In this document: positions 1 to 7,149 of the stretch, piece after piece
Layout of the letters: every line of letters begins with the position of its first letter
Numbering within the stretch: the first letter of the stretch is position 1
From: Candidatus Fermentibacterota bacterium
GTDB lineage: Bacteria; JAFGKV01
Assembly: GCA_016928395.1 (NCBI GenBank)
Contig: JAFGKV010000047.1
Span: 1-11,758, forward strand
DNA: 11,758 bases
Direction of reading: 5' to 3'
The notes under the pieces: model-generated
The model's database searches: none
What the model was told of the DNA's origin: nothing
What the model saw: only the letters and a program-made list of their open reading frames with translations
Made by a program: the position numbers and the translations under genes

Positions 1-8
1 CATCGGTT

Positions 9-68
9 TCGTGGTCGAATCGGCGATTGATCGATGTCGACCACGAGCCAGCCGGTAGTCCGGCTGGC
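9..68 (-). terminator. two abutting hairpins downstream of the aminotransferase gene
   Basis: Two perfect inverted repeats lie side by side. The first has a 10-bp stem (9-18 with 37-46) and an 18-nt loop. The second has a 9-bp GC-rich stem (47-55 with 60-68) and a 4-nt loop. The second begins 20 nt past the aminotransferase stop codon, so a termination or mRNA 3'-end role on the minus strand is plausible. There is no T-run after either stem on that strand, so this is not a canonical intrinsic terminator. It could instead be a REP-like repeat. Confidence 0.4.
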
Positions 69-88
69 CTGAACCCTCGCAAGCTCCC

Positions 89-1294
89 CTACATGTTCTT
101 CTTGATCACGGCCGCTAAGCGTCGTATGCCCTCGACGATCTGTTCCTCTGACGGGTAGGAAAAGTTGAGTCGCATGGTATTCTGACCCTTGCCATTGCAG
201 TAGAAGGCTTCGCCAACGACATACGCGACGTTTTCGTCAACGGCGCTCCTGAAGAGCGTGGTGGCATTCATGGTCCGCGGTAGTTTCACCCACAGGAACA
301 GCCCGCCTTCCGGCTTCGTCCACCGGACGCCTTTGGGCATGAACTCCTTGAGCGCCTTGAGCATGATGTTACGCTTCTTTCCATAAAGCTTGCGGATTGC
401 CTCAATCTGGGGGCGGAGAAGGCCCTGGCGCATGTACTCCGCGGCAATCATCTGATTGAAGGTCGGCGATGCCAGATCCATGCTTTGCTTGGAGACGACC
501 ATGCGATCGGTCCAAGATGCCGGTGCCATGAGCCACGCCAGCCGGAGACCGGGGCAGAAGATCTTGGAGAAGGTACCCAAGACAATGACCTGGTCCTGAG
601 TATCCAGGCCGTAGATGGGTGGCTGGGCAACGCCCCTGAAACGAAGATCCCGGTATGGGCTGTCTTCGACTATGGGGACTTCATAGGCATAGGCAAGTTC
701 CAGAAGACGACGCCTGCGGGCCTCGGTGAGCGTGACACCTGAGGGGTTCTGGAAGTCGGGGACGACATAGATGAACTTGGGCTTCTTATGTCGCTTGGCG
801 AGCCTGGCCAGAGTCTTCTCCAACAGGTCCATACGCATGCCATGGCTGTCCTGAGACACACCGATCATCTTGGCACGGTAGGCACTGAATGCCTGGATGC
901 CGCCGATATAGCTTGGCAATTCCATTACGACGATATCCCCTGGATCTATGAACACCTTGGCCACGATGTCGAGGCCTTGCTGCGATCCGGAGGTAATGAG
1001 GATGTTCGCGGGCGTGATGCCGGGTTTGGAAAGTGCCATCCACTTGGCCAATTCTTCTCGGAGCGGCATCTCTCCCTCCGTCGGACCGTACTGAAGGGCG
1101 AACCTTCCCCGTTCCCTGAGAATCCGGCAGGATATCTGCTCAATAGCTTCCACCGGGAAGGTCTCCGGTGCGGGCAGACCGCCGGCGAAGGAGATGATCT
1201 CGGGCTTTCGTGTGAGCTTCAGGAGTTCGCGGATCACGGAACTCTGCAGATTACGGGCGTTCTTTGAGTAGAACGGCGACAAATCCTTGATCAT
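89..1294 (-). CDS. PLP-dependent aminotransferase, class I/II (fold type I; 2-aminoadipate aminotransferase-like)
   Basis: A 401-residue cytoplasmic enzyme predicted to move an amino group between an amino acid and a 2-oxoacid using pyridoxal phosphate. An AGGLPAPETFP block (residues 37-47) near the N-terminus is typical of the LysN/2-aminoadipate subgroup, which also acts on branched-chain and aromatic substrates. Visible PLP-site elements are TSGSQQGLD (101-109), QNPSG (182-186), EDSPY (210-214, with the Asp that pairs with the pyridine nitrogen and the Tyr), and the Schiff-base lysine K244 in GTFSK, followed by R251. R375 in TMRLNFS is the expected substrate-carboxylate arginine. There is no N-terminal GntR domain, so it is not a MocR regulator. 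The ATG at 1294 has AAGGAG about 8 nt upstream. It has its own promoter and a long leader (see 1295-1523). The fold and reaction class are secure; the substrate is an inference from the motif block. Confidence 0.93.
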   Translation of the reverse strand: MIKDLSPFYSKNARNLQSSVIRELLKLTRKPEIISFAGGLPAPETFPVEAIEQISCRILRERGRFALQYGPTEGEMPLREELAKWMALSKPGITPANILITSGSQQGLDIVAKVFIDPGDIVVMELPSYIGGIQAFSAYRAKMIGVSQDSHGMRMDLLEKTLARLAKRHKKPKFIYVVPDFQNPSGVTLTEARRRRLLELAYAYEVPIVEDSPYRDLRFRGVAQPPIYGLDTQDQVIVLGTFSKIFCPGLRLAWLMAPASWTDRMVVSKQSMDLASPTFNQMIAAEYMRQGLLRPQIEAIRKLYGKKRNIMLKALKEFMPKGVRWTKPEGGLFLWVKLPRTMNATTLFRSAVDENVAYVVGEAFYCNGKGQNTMRLNFSYPSEEQIVEGIRRLAAVIKKNM

Positions 1295-1523
1295 GTCATA
1301 TCTCCTTCCGAGAAGACATTAGGGGGACACAGGGCAAAGCGGTAGTGCGTTCTCTGGCCGGCCTCCGCGGCCGCGCCAATCCCGATCCGTAACGAGGCGG
1401 GAGAAGAGCCTGGACACAGGAAATGGTCTGCGGTAGGATTGAACCCATGGTTGCGATCGCACCTGCGGCCATCGCACCGGGAATGGGAACCTCAATGCAG
1501 TTGCCAAGCTCGCACCTCCTTAT
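1295..1523 (-). promoter_or_regulatory. long 5' leader of the aminotransferase mRNA
   Basis: The promoter at 1530-1558 would start transcription near 1523, giving about 229 nt of untranslated leader before the aminotransferase ATG. The leader has an exact AAGGAGG almost at its 5' end (1515-1521) and a small ORF after it. It also has a direct repeat of GGTGCGAT around a TGCGATCGCA palindrome near 1450-1475, and a GC-rich inverted stretch near 1355-1375. I checked for T-box, lysine-riboswitch and tRNA features and recognise none. A regulatory role is inferred only from length and the early ribosome-binding site. Confidence 0.35.
1319..1507 (-). CDS. possible small ORF or leader peptide upstream of the aminotransferase
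   Basis: A 62-codon ORF starting TTG at 1507. A perfect AAGGAGG lies 7 nt upstream, and the stop TAA (1319-1321) comes 24 nt before the aminotransferase ATG. The promoter places the transcript start only about 15 nt before the TTG, so a ribosome could load at once. The predicted peptide is rich in Arg and Pro and matches no family I know. That composition is also what a GC-rich non-coding stretch would give, so it may not be translated. The Shine-Dalgarno sequence and its spacing are the only positive evidence. Confidence 0.22.
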   Translation of the reverse strand: MATALRFPFPVRWPQVRSQPWVQSYRRPFPVSRLFSRLVTDRDWRGRGGRPENALPLCPVSP

Positions 1524-1529
1524 CATCTC

Positions 1530-1558
1530 AGTATGGGCGGGCGAACAGAGGCAGTCAA
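1530..1558 (-). promoter_or_regulatory. sigma70-type promoter of the aminotransferase gene
   Basis: On the minus strand the -35 is TTGACT (1553-1558, 5 of 6 matches to consensus), the spacer is 17 bp, and the -10 is CATACT (1530-1535, 4 of 6). It lies about 50 bp beyond the stop codon of the DUF2007 gene and points at the aminotransferase. Both elements and their flanks recur in the symporter promoter (GCCTTGAC before the spacer, CCATACTGAG after it), which raises confidence. Confidence 0.55.
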
Positions 1559-1610
1559 GGCATGCGCTGGGCCGGCGCCCGTGAGTGCAGTTCGCCGGTA
1601 CGAGCATACA

Positions 1611-1874
1611 CTATGACGGTTGGTGGTCATGCGCCTGCTCATCTTCCATGGGCATTCCTTCGGCCAGGAAGAGCTCTATCAACTCCCGAGCTCGCATCGT
1701 GTGGTCCTCGCGCACAGATATGCGTACCTCCCCCAAACCATCGGTCGTGAGGGGTAGCACCGTGTGGGGCACGCTCGATGCTACTTGGCACGGAATGCCC
1801 TCCTGGGTCAGCATGTCCCCGATTTGGGCCGCCTCGATATCATCATGACAACGATGCACAACCACAGTCCTCAT
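1611..1874 (-). CDS. DUF2007 domain protein (putative prokaryotic signal-transducing protein family)
   Basis: An 87-residue soluble protein that fits the DUF2007 pattern. It opens with a beta strand (MRTVVVHRC), then a helix of the type DDIEAAQIGDMLTQEGIPC. A variable loop follows, then a second strand (EVRISVREDH) and a second helix (MRARELIELFLAEG), giving a ferredoxin/PII-like arrangement. Acidic and His residues make up the short tail. The ATG at 1874 was chosen over a longer reading frame because GAGAGGA lies 9 nt upstream and the family domain begins at this Met. The family has no established biochemical function; a regulatory role is only suggested by the fold. It shares a strand with the aminotransferase but is separated from it by that gene's promoter, so co-transcription is not required. 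Confidence 0.75.
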   Translation of the reverse strand: MRTVVVHRCHDDIEAAQIGDMLTQEGIPCQVASSVPHTVLPLTTDGLGEVRISVREDHTMRARELIELFLAEGMPMEDEQAHDHQPS

Positions 1875-2253
1875 GGCGCCATTCCTCTCTGATAATGAGC
1901 AGTTCTGTGTCGTGGCCGACATTCGTTAGAACACGCTGGACTACGACGAGAATCAGCGGGCTCCCCGTTCCAGGCAGGCCGTGAGAAGACACTCCCTTGA
2001 CCTCCAATGCGCCAACTTGGCAGCCACAGAAGCGGCGTGCTCCCCGCCGAGGAAACTGCGATCCGCCCGGTGCATCTGGGAAGCCCATCGTCGTCATCGC
2101 GCACGACGGTCGAGCGCTGCTACGTCTGTCGTAGTGCTCAAGGTTCCTGGATGCCGTACGCGAAACAGAAGATACACCGCGTAGTCTGATCCGGCACTGA
2201 TTCAACCATACACGACTCTCGCCAGCGGTCAAGACCTCTCCCGCGCAAGAATG
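1875..2253. other. intergenic stretch with no supported gene
   Basis: About 380 bases between the divergent DUF2007 gene and the diguanylate cyclase promoter. Reading frames of 60-130 codons exist on both strands, but they overlap one another, lack good ribosome-binding sites and resemble no family. Two modest hairpins can be drawn: 2033-2049 (5-bp stem, 7-nt loop), and 2112-2139 (GAGC/GCTC outer and CTACG/CGTAG inner stems). A CATTAT just upstream of the DUF2007 ribosome-binding site could be a weak -10, without a good -35. I see no other element. Confidence 0.4.
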
Positions 2254-2281
2254 ATGACCATGTCGCGTCTTGTGCTATCTT
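2254..2281 (+). promoter_or_regulatory. candidate extended -10 promoter for the diguanylate cyclase
   Basis: The -35-like ATGACC (2254-2259, 4 of 6) is followed by a 16-bp spacer and TATCTT (2276-2281, 4 of 6). The three bases before the -10 are TGC, which fits the TGn extended -10 pattern. It would give a leader of about 115 nt before the start codon. Within that leader are small hairpins at 2282-2295 (GGAGT/ACTCC, 4-nt loop) and 2313-2334 (GTGCGG/CCGCAC). No c-di-GMP riboswitch is recognisable. Confidence 0.35.
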
Positions 2282-2403
2282 GGAGTGATGACTCCCTTGC
2301 GGGTGATCCACAGTGCGGCCCCGAACGCCCGCACAGGAGTTCCTCTTCGTGCGGTGTGAACGATGGCGTCTGTGCCATATTCTGGTGAGTCCGGAGGTTG
2401 TCT

Positions 2404-4488
2404 GTGCTGCAGACCATGAAGACGCGGTTGCTGGCTCTTCTATCAGTCATCGTGGTGCTGTTTGGCCTTGCTCTGGTCAAGATAGACTCCTCTCGTCGCC
2501 AGCAGGCAGCCATGCTCCTGGAGCAACAGGGAGTTCAGGCCGCTGCGATGTTTGACAGCCTTGTAAGCCTTCGGACACGGTTTCTCCATCAACTGGCCTA
2601 CGATTACTCATACTGGGATGAGCTTGTTGACTTCGTTCGCCGGCCTGATACTGCCTGGGCTCGGTCGAATCTGCTTCCCGTCTTGAGAAACTACGGCGCG
2701 GACTTCATCTGGATCTATGACGCGGGTGGAAAACAGGTCTATGCGGCGGATTCACATCGTATTCTGGACACACGGGAGGCCCAACTCCTCCCCTCGGACA
2801 CCGCGCTCGACACGATGTTCACGACGCATCGTTTCGCCCGTTTCTTCTGCCGCACGACCATGGGTTTGGCCGAGGTCAGGGGGGCCACCATTCACCCCAC
2901 CTCCGACGAGGCTCGAACCACTACGCCGCGGGGCTATCTCTTCTTCGGACTCCTCTGGGATGACCCGATGGTAGAGGAACTGGCTGGCCTCGGCGCCAGC
3001 ACCATCACTGTGGTGTCGACCGATGTGGATACTGCCGATGCTCGCTCCGACGACCCGGCGATCATCCGCTTTCCATTCGTGCTCGACGGCTGGGACCGCG
3101 CTCCCGTTGCAAGGCTGGAGGTCAGCAGCCGGGTGCCCGGGGTAGAGACCTTTCTCCGCGCATCCCGGCAGTACCTGATCCTGAGCCTCGTTTTCGCCGC
3201 AGGTCTCATGGGGGTCGCGCTGCTGTCCGTGACGCGGTGGGTAAGCTGGCCTCTTCGTCTCATCTCGCGCAGTCTGGCCACCGATGATCCGTCACCTGTC
3301 AGGCGTCTTCAGCGTGACAGGACCGAGTTCGGTGATATTGCCTCTCTGATCGGCAGGTTCTTCGATCAGCGCCAAGAGCTGGAACGCGAGAATGTCGAAC
3401 GGCGCCGTGCGGAGAGTGCGCTCAGAGTCTCCCACCGTTTCCTGGAGATCGCCAATCGCCATCGTGAGATGGAGCCGCTCATCAGTGAGTTCGCCACGGA
3501 GATCGAGGGTTTTACGGGCTGCACTTTGGCCGGCGTCCACCTGAGGTTCAGCGAGGACGGGGCCCGATACGAGATGACCGTAGGGTTTGGTGAGAATCCG
3601 GGGGTACAGGATCGTCCCTGCGCCCGTAGTGAAGTGCGTGGCATCTGTCGCGCCATCATCGCCGGTGATCTGAAGCCCGGCGTGCCTGCGTTCACTGCCA
3701 ACGGGTCCTGCATCATGAATCGATCATCCCAGGATCTCCCTGCGGTATTGGGCGAGTTGCACTGGGATATCTGCATGCGGTGCTGGAGACTAGACTTCGA
3801 GTCGGTCGCTTTGATACCCATCCGTGTGCAGGGCAAAGCACTGGGTCTCATCGAGGTTGCAGATCAGCGACAGGACATGTTTCCCGCTCATATCGTGGAC
3901 ACGCTGGAAGCGGTCGCCAAGCAATTGGGAATCGCCTTGCTGCGCGTCAAGGCAGAGGAGAGACTTGCGTTCATGGCTACCCATGATCTCCTCACGGGGT
4001 TGCCGAACCGGGCAATGGTTGGCTTCCGCCTACGCCCGGCCATGGCCGCCGCTGAGGAGCACAAGGCCCATGTTGCCGTCATGATGCTCGATCTCGATTA
4101 CTTCAAGAGCGTGAATGATACCCTGGGACACGCGGCGGGTGATCGGCTCTTGCAGGCGGCCTCCAAGAGGATCTCCGCGATTCTCCGCCATACCGACACC
4201 GCGATCCGCATGGGAGGCGACGAGTTCCTTATCATCGTGCCTCTGCTTACCTCTGCCGACGACGCATCCAAGGTGGCGTCGAAGATACTCGAGGCCCTGA
4301 GGAGGCCTTTCCAGATCGATGACCGCGAACTGAGAGTGACCGGCAGCATCGGAATAGCCATCTACCCCCAAGGCGGCGTCACCATCGACGAAATGCTGCG
4401 ACACGCCGACATTGCCATGTACCGGGCCAAGAGCCAGGGCCGAAATACCTTCTGTGTCTTTACCAATGCCAAGGCGGGCGACGGGTAG
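2404..4488 (+). CDS. membrane-anchored diguanylate cyclase with CHASE4, GAF and GGDEF domains
   Basis: A 694-residue inner-membrane enzyme predicted to make cyclic di-GMP from two GTP. Domains in order: TM1 (about 9-25); a periplasmic CHASE4-type sensor with the hallmark YDYSYWDELVDFV (66-78); TM2 (about 258-278); a HAMP-like linker and coiled coil (about 280-350); a GAF domain (about 350-515); and a GGDEF domain (about 520-690). The active-site GGDEF is intact at 604-608 and is preceded by HDLLTGLPNR. The product-inhibition I-site RxxD (RHTD) lies five residues before GGDEF, so feedback inhibition should work. No EAL domain is present. The GAF belongs to the variant with an FTANGS segment and FESVALIPI, and has cysteines at 406, 415, 436, 457 and 460. 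The GTG at 2404 was chosen because GGAGG (2393-2397) sits 6 nt upstream. A TTG at 2398 would be too close to that site and the ATG at 2416 too far. It appears monocistronic. Confidence 0.92.
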   Translation: MLQTMKTRLLALLSVIVVLFGLALVKIDSSRRQQAAMLLEQQGVQAAAMFDSLVSLRTRFLHQLAYDYSYWDELVDFVRRPDTAWARSNLLPVLRNYGADFIWIYDAGGKQVYAADSHRILDTREAQLLPSDTALDTMFTTHRFARFFCRTTMGLAEVRGATIHPTSDEARTTTPRGYLFFGLLWDDPMVEELAGLGASTITVVSTDVDTADARSDDPAIIRFPFVLDGWDRAPVARLEVSSRVPGVETFLRASRQYLILSLVFAAGLMGVALLSVTRWVSWPLRLISRSLATDDPSPVRRLQRDRTEFGDIASLIGRFFDQRQELERENVERRRAESALRVSHRFLEIANRHREMEPLISEFATEIEGFTGCTLAGVHLRFSEDGARYEMTVGFGENPGVQDRPCARSEVRGICRAIIAGDLKPGVPAFTANGSCIMNRSSQDLPAVLGELHWDICMRCWRLDFESVALIPIRVQGKALGLIEVADQRQDMFPAHIVDTLEAVAKQLGIALLRVKAEERLAFMATHDLLTGLPNRAMVGFRLRPAMAAAEEHKAHVAVMMLDLDYFKSVNDTLGHAAGDRLLQAASKRISAILRHTDTAIRMGGDEFLIIVPLLTSADDASKVASKILEALRRPFQIDDRELRVTGSIGIAIYPQGGVTIDEMLRHADIAMYRAKSQGRNTFCVFTNAKAGDG

Positions 4489-4710
4489 GCCTTGCTTCGC
4501 AGGGTGGGGTTCCGGTTCGGTGCGGGACCTCTGACCCTGACCGGGTGCTTTGGGGGCGGAATCGATCCAGCGGTCTCAGTGGCGTCTCAGTCTTCTACCC
4601 TACGAGGAATCAGGATACGAGGAGCGCCGTCTTTGCCCTCAGCTTTCCATCGACCCATCCAGCCATGCCCGACGTTGTGGATTTCTGATCCATGGCGACC
4701 GTAGCCGACG

Positions 4711-6723
4711 CTACATGATCTTCTCGACTCGCAGCGGCCTTGAGGGGTCGAAGGATCCCCGTTCCACCTCCTCAGGGGCGAGGACTACGACACCTTCCTC
4801 CGCCGCACGACCGGCCTTGAGCTGAACCGATCGAAGTCCCCCCAACCACCAGCGATCGTCAGCGACATAGACAAGGTCGCCCTCCGTGATGGCCAGGTCT
4901 TCCATCAACCCCCCCGGCAGAAGCACGCGTCCGCCGGTATCCGGCTGCACCTTGAAGGCCAGACCACCTGCTGATCCGCGTCGTCCCCGCCGGAAGTTCG
5001 GAAGGCCGGCCTTGAACGAACGCATGGCGTCTTCCAGAGAGAAGACCGTCAGACCACGGATCTTCGTCTCGCTGGGTCTGGGTGTGAACAAGGTGACGAC
5101 GATTCCGATGGTCGCGGTGACCAGACATCCGAAGATACCCCGAAAGACCGAATGCTCCGGCGGGGTCCCTTCGGGCGGATATGCCAGGAGGAACCGGCTC
5201 AGCGGATCGACCCACTGCGTGAAGGTCAGGCTCAGGAAGTTGATAGCGCTGCCGCCGATCATGGCAGCCACGGCGGCCGCCGAAGTGAATCGGGGCCAGA
5301 ACGCGCCCATGAAAATCACGGTGACCATGGCAGGGATAATGACCATCACCCCCTTGTAGTGGAGATTGAAGAGGTCCTGCTCCATGGTGGTGAACATCCA
5401 TACCAGAAGCAGGCCGATGCCGGTGGCCACGACGCTCACCACCCGGGCCACCACCAAATAGTGCTTCTCCGAGTGCTCCTTCTTCACCAGCCTCCGATAG
5501 AGATCATTGACACCGATCGCCGCGCAGGCATTGATCAGCGTGTCCACCGTGGACATGAGCGCGGCAAGCAGCGCCGCCATGATGAATCCGAACACGATGG
5601 CATTCTGCCGCATGACCGTCCACAGAACGGTGGTGAACGTATGATAGGTATCGTGCAGTTCGAAGGGGATGAGACCCTGCGCGGCGCCCTTGGTCATCAT
5701 GGCGCGGCCGACCCAGCCCGCACAGCTCACCACTACAGCGGAGAGCGGCAGCAGAATTACGACATTTGCCACCGCCGCCTTGCGCCCCTCGTTCACGCTC
5801 TTGGCCGCCAGGTATCGCATGATAAACCCTTGGTTCATGAAGGTGAATGCGATGGACCCGGCGATACCCTCCCCCCAGAATGTATTGGCAGTCCCCAGTC
5901 TGGGCGTGGCGTTGATGTGGGCAAACGGCGACCGCAGCTCCACCGGGAGCCAGCCCCAGAACTCCCCGAAGCCCCCAAGCCAGATCAGTCCTCCCACCAG
6001 CACCACCGCCCCCGCAAGATAGAGCATGAAGCCTTGCAGTAGATCGGTGAAGATGACCGCTGTCTGCCCGCCCGTGGTCACGTAGAATCCAATAATGAGG
6101 GTGCAGACGAGTACCGGGATCCAGATGTTGACCCCGGTAATCCCTTGGATGGCAAGCCCCATGGTGAAGAGATTGTAGCCGATATAGTAGAGCATGTAGG
6201 CCAGGATGATGATCATGGCCAGGTAGCGGACCACGACATTGAACCTTCGTTCGAAGTATTCCGGAATGGATCGCACCCTGGAGAAGTAGATGATGGGGAG
6301 CCACCCGAACATGAAGAACGGCATGACAAACCAGTCATTCAGGTAGGTCATGGTGCTCGACAGCCCACTGTTGTAGCCTGCCTGGGCATACTTCAAGAAC
6401 GAGTACGAACCGATGCCGGTAGCGACCATTGAGGCGGTGATCAGCCACCAAGGAAAACGCTGGCCCGAATAGAAGAAATCGTGGGTGTCGCGGCTGAACC
6501 GGCCGAACAGGAGGCCAAAGCCCAAGACCGCGAGGAAGTACACGATGCAGATTGCCAGGACTATGGCCTGGGAGCCCTGAGGGATGGAGATTTCGAAGCT
6601 TCCGGATTCTCCTGCGGCCCCTGCTGCACTCGGCAAAACAAGCCAGGCGAAGGCCAGCGCGAAGAAGATCGCCATAGATGCGGTTCCGCTTGGTCTTGCG
6701 TTACGTCGCAGTGCCGCGGTCAT
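4711..6723 (-). CDS. SSS-family sodium:solute symporter with an extra C-terminal cytoplasmic domain
   Basis: A 670-residue inner-membrane transporter that would import a small organic solute using the sodium gradient. It begins with a hydrophobic segment ending in AAGAAG (about 17-38) that may be a signal peptide or extra TM, as in ActP. The transporter core (about 50-545, roughly 13 membrane helices by eye) follows. It carries the family pattern GGQTAVIFTDLLQG, in which SSS members have a conserved Asp and Gln. The tail after TM13 (547-670) is soluble; residues 588-640 read like an AbrB/SpoVT swapped-hairpin domain (GGRVLLP, then an L-x-ITEGD-x-VYV pattern, then DRWWLGGL). The ATG overlaps the stop of the preceding small membrane gene by 4 nt (ATGA), with AAGGG about 9 nt upstream, so translation is probably coupled. 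Substrate unknown; acetate, amino acid, sugar and pantothenate carriers all occur in this family. Confidence 0.9.
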   Translation of the reverse strand: MTAALRRNARPSGTASMAIFFALAFAWLVLPSAAGAAGESGSFEISIPQGSQAIVLAICIVYFLAVLGFGLLFGRFSRDTHDFFYSGQRFPWWLITASMVATGIGSYSFLKYAQAGYNSGLSSTMTYLNDWFVMPFFMFGWLPIIYFSRVRSIPEYFERRFNVVVRYLAMIIILAYMLYYIGYNLFTMGLAIQGITGVNIWIPVLVCTLIIGFYVTTGGQTAVIFTDLLQGFMLYLAGAVVLVGGLIWLGGFGEFWGWLPVELRSPFAHINATPRLGTANTFWGEGIAGSIAFTFMNQGFIMRYLAAKSVNEGRKAAVANVVILLPLSAVVVSCAGWVGRAMMTKGAAQGLIPFELHDTYHTFTTVLWTVMRQNAIVFGFIMAALLAALMSTVDTLINACAAIGVNDLYRRLVKKEHSEKHYLVVARVVSVVATGIGLLLVWMFTTMEQDLFNLHYKGVMVIIPAMVTVIFMGAFWPRFTSAAAVAAMIGGSAINFLSLTFTQWVDPLSRFLLAYPPEGTPPEHSVFRGIFGCLVTATIGIVVTLFTPRPSETKIRGLTVFSLEDAMRSFKAGLPNFRRGRRGSAGGLAFKVQPDTGGRVLLPGGLMEDLAITEGDLVYVADDRWWLGGLRSVQLKAGRAAEEGVVVLAPEEVERGSFDPSRPLRVEKIM

Positions 6724-7049
6724 CCCTGCACACCCTTGAATGGTATCGCATAGGCGAGCCAGGTCACCGTGCCATGCATGAGCGCATACGCGACATAGCC
6801 CAAAACCAACGCGGTGAACCAGGTGCGGTCCCCCGGCCGGCGGAAGTCACAGGCACCGCTCACTCGGATCACCACAAGGCCGATGGCAAACACCAGACCT
6901 CCCAGGAAATACTGGTACAAGAACGGCGTCCACGGGCCCTCAATCCCACCAAGTTGAACGGCCAGGCGCGGCAATGCCCAGCACAGGAAGATGACGACCG
7001 GCACGGCAATCATGGCCGGCCACGGAGGACGCGGAGGATGATCCGGCAT
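6720..7049 (-). CDS. small three-TM membrane protein, likely accessory subunit of the symporter
   Basis: A 109-residue protein with a Pro-rich N-terminus (PDHPPRPPWP) and three hydrophobic segments at about 12-33, 45-64 and 76-102. Short charged loops (EGPW; CDFRRPGDR) separate them. It is the first gene of a two-gene operon and its stop overlaps the symporter start (ATGA). Small membrane proteins encoded just before SSS transporters are an established arrangement (YjcH with ActP, YhdT with PanF, DUF4212 proteins). This sequence does not obviously match those families by eye, so the partner role is inferred from context. The ATG at 7049 has GAGG 7 nt upstream; an in-frame TTG at 7055 would be too close to that site. 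Confidence 0.7.
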   Translation of the reverse strand: MPDHPPRPPWPAMIAVPVVIFLCWALPRLAVQLGGIEGPWTPFLYQYFLGGLVFAIGLVVIRVSGACDFRRPGDRTWFTALVLGYVAYALMHGTVTWLAYAIPFKGVQG

Positions 7050-7121
7050 GTGCAAACCTCAGGCTGCGGGTGCAGAAGCGCCCTGTCCTATGTCGGGGTC
7101 GAGTGGTGACCAGAAAGGCTC

Positions 7122-7149
7122 AGTATGGTGTCGCAGGCGAGGATGTCAA
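7122..7149 (-). promoter_or_regulatory. sigma70-type promoter of the small-protein/symporter operon
   Basis: On the minus strand the -35 is a perfect TTGACA (7144-7149), the spacer is 16 bp, and the -10 is CATACT (7122-7127, 4 of 6). The start site would be near 7115, giving a leader of about 65 nt before the ATG at 7049. The flanks GCCTTGAC and CCATACTGAG are shared with the aminotransferase promoter. Confidence 0.6.

Noticed and set aside
788-1267. 159-codon plus-strand ORF opposite the aminotransferase.
   Set aside because: It is antisense to a gene with complete catalytic motifs, and has no ribosome-binding site or family likeness.
1430-1450. tRNA T-arm-like GGTTCAATCC followed by GACCA on the minus strand.
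   Set aside because: The T stem does not pair, and no matching acceptor or anticodon arm is found in the upstream 80 bases.
1296-1607. 103-codon minus-strand ORF between the DUF2007 gene and the aminotransferase, starting 3 nt after one stop and ending 1 nt before the next start.
   Set aside because: Spacing looks operonic and it has several cysteines, but there is no ribosome-binding site, no family likeness, and it runs straight through the promoter at 1530-1558.
1843-2232. 129-codon minus-strand ORF across the gap upstream of the DUF2007 gene, and 60-77 codon ORFs on both strands there.
   Set aside because: They overlap one another in several frames, have no good ribosome-binding site and no recognisable domain. 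The first also overlaps the start of the DUF2007 gene.
5152-6042. 296-codon plus-strand ORF rich in His, Gln and Arg.
   Set aside because: It lies wholly antisense to the symporter, and its composition is that of a shadow of membrane-helix codons.
7050-7115. Riboswitch in the leader of the symporter operon.
   Set aside because: The leader is only about 65 nt and shows no conserved riboswitch core that I recognise.
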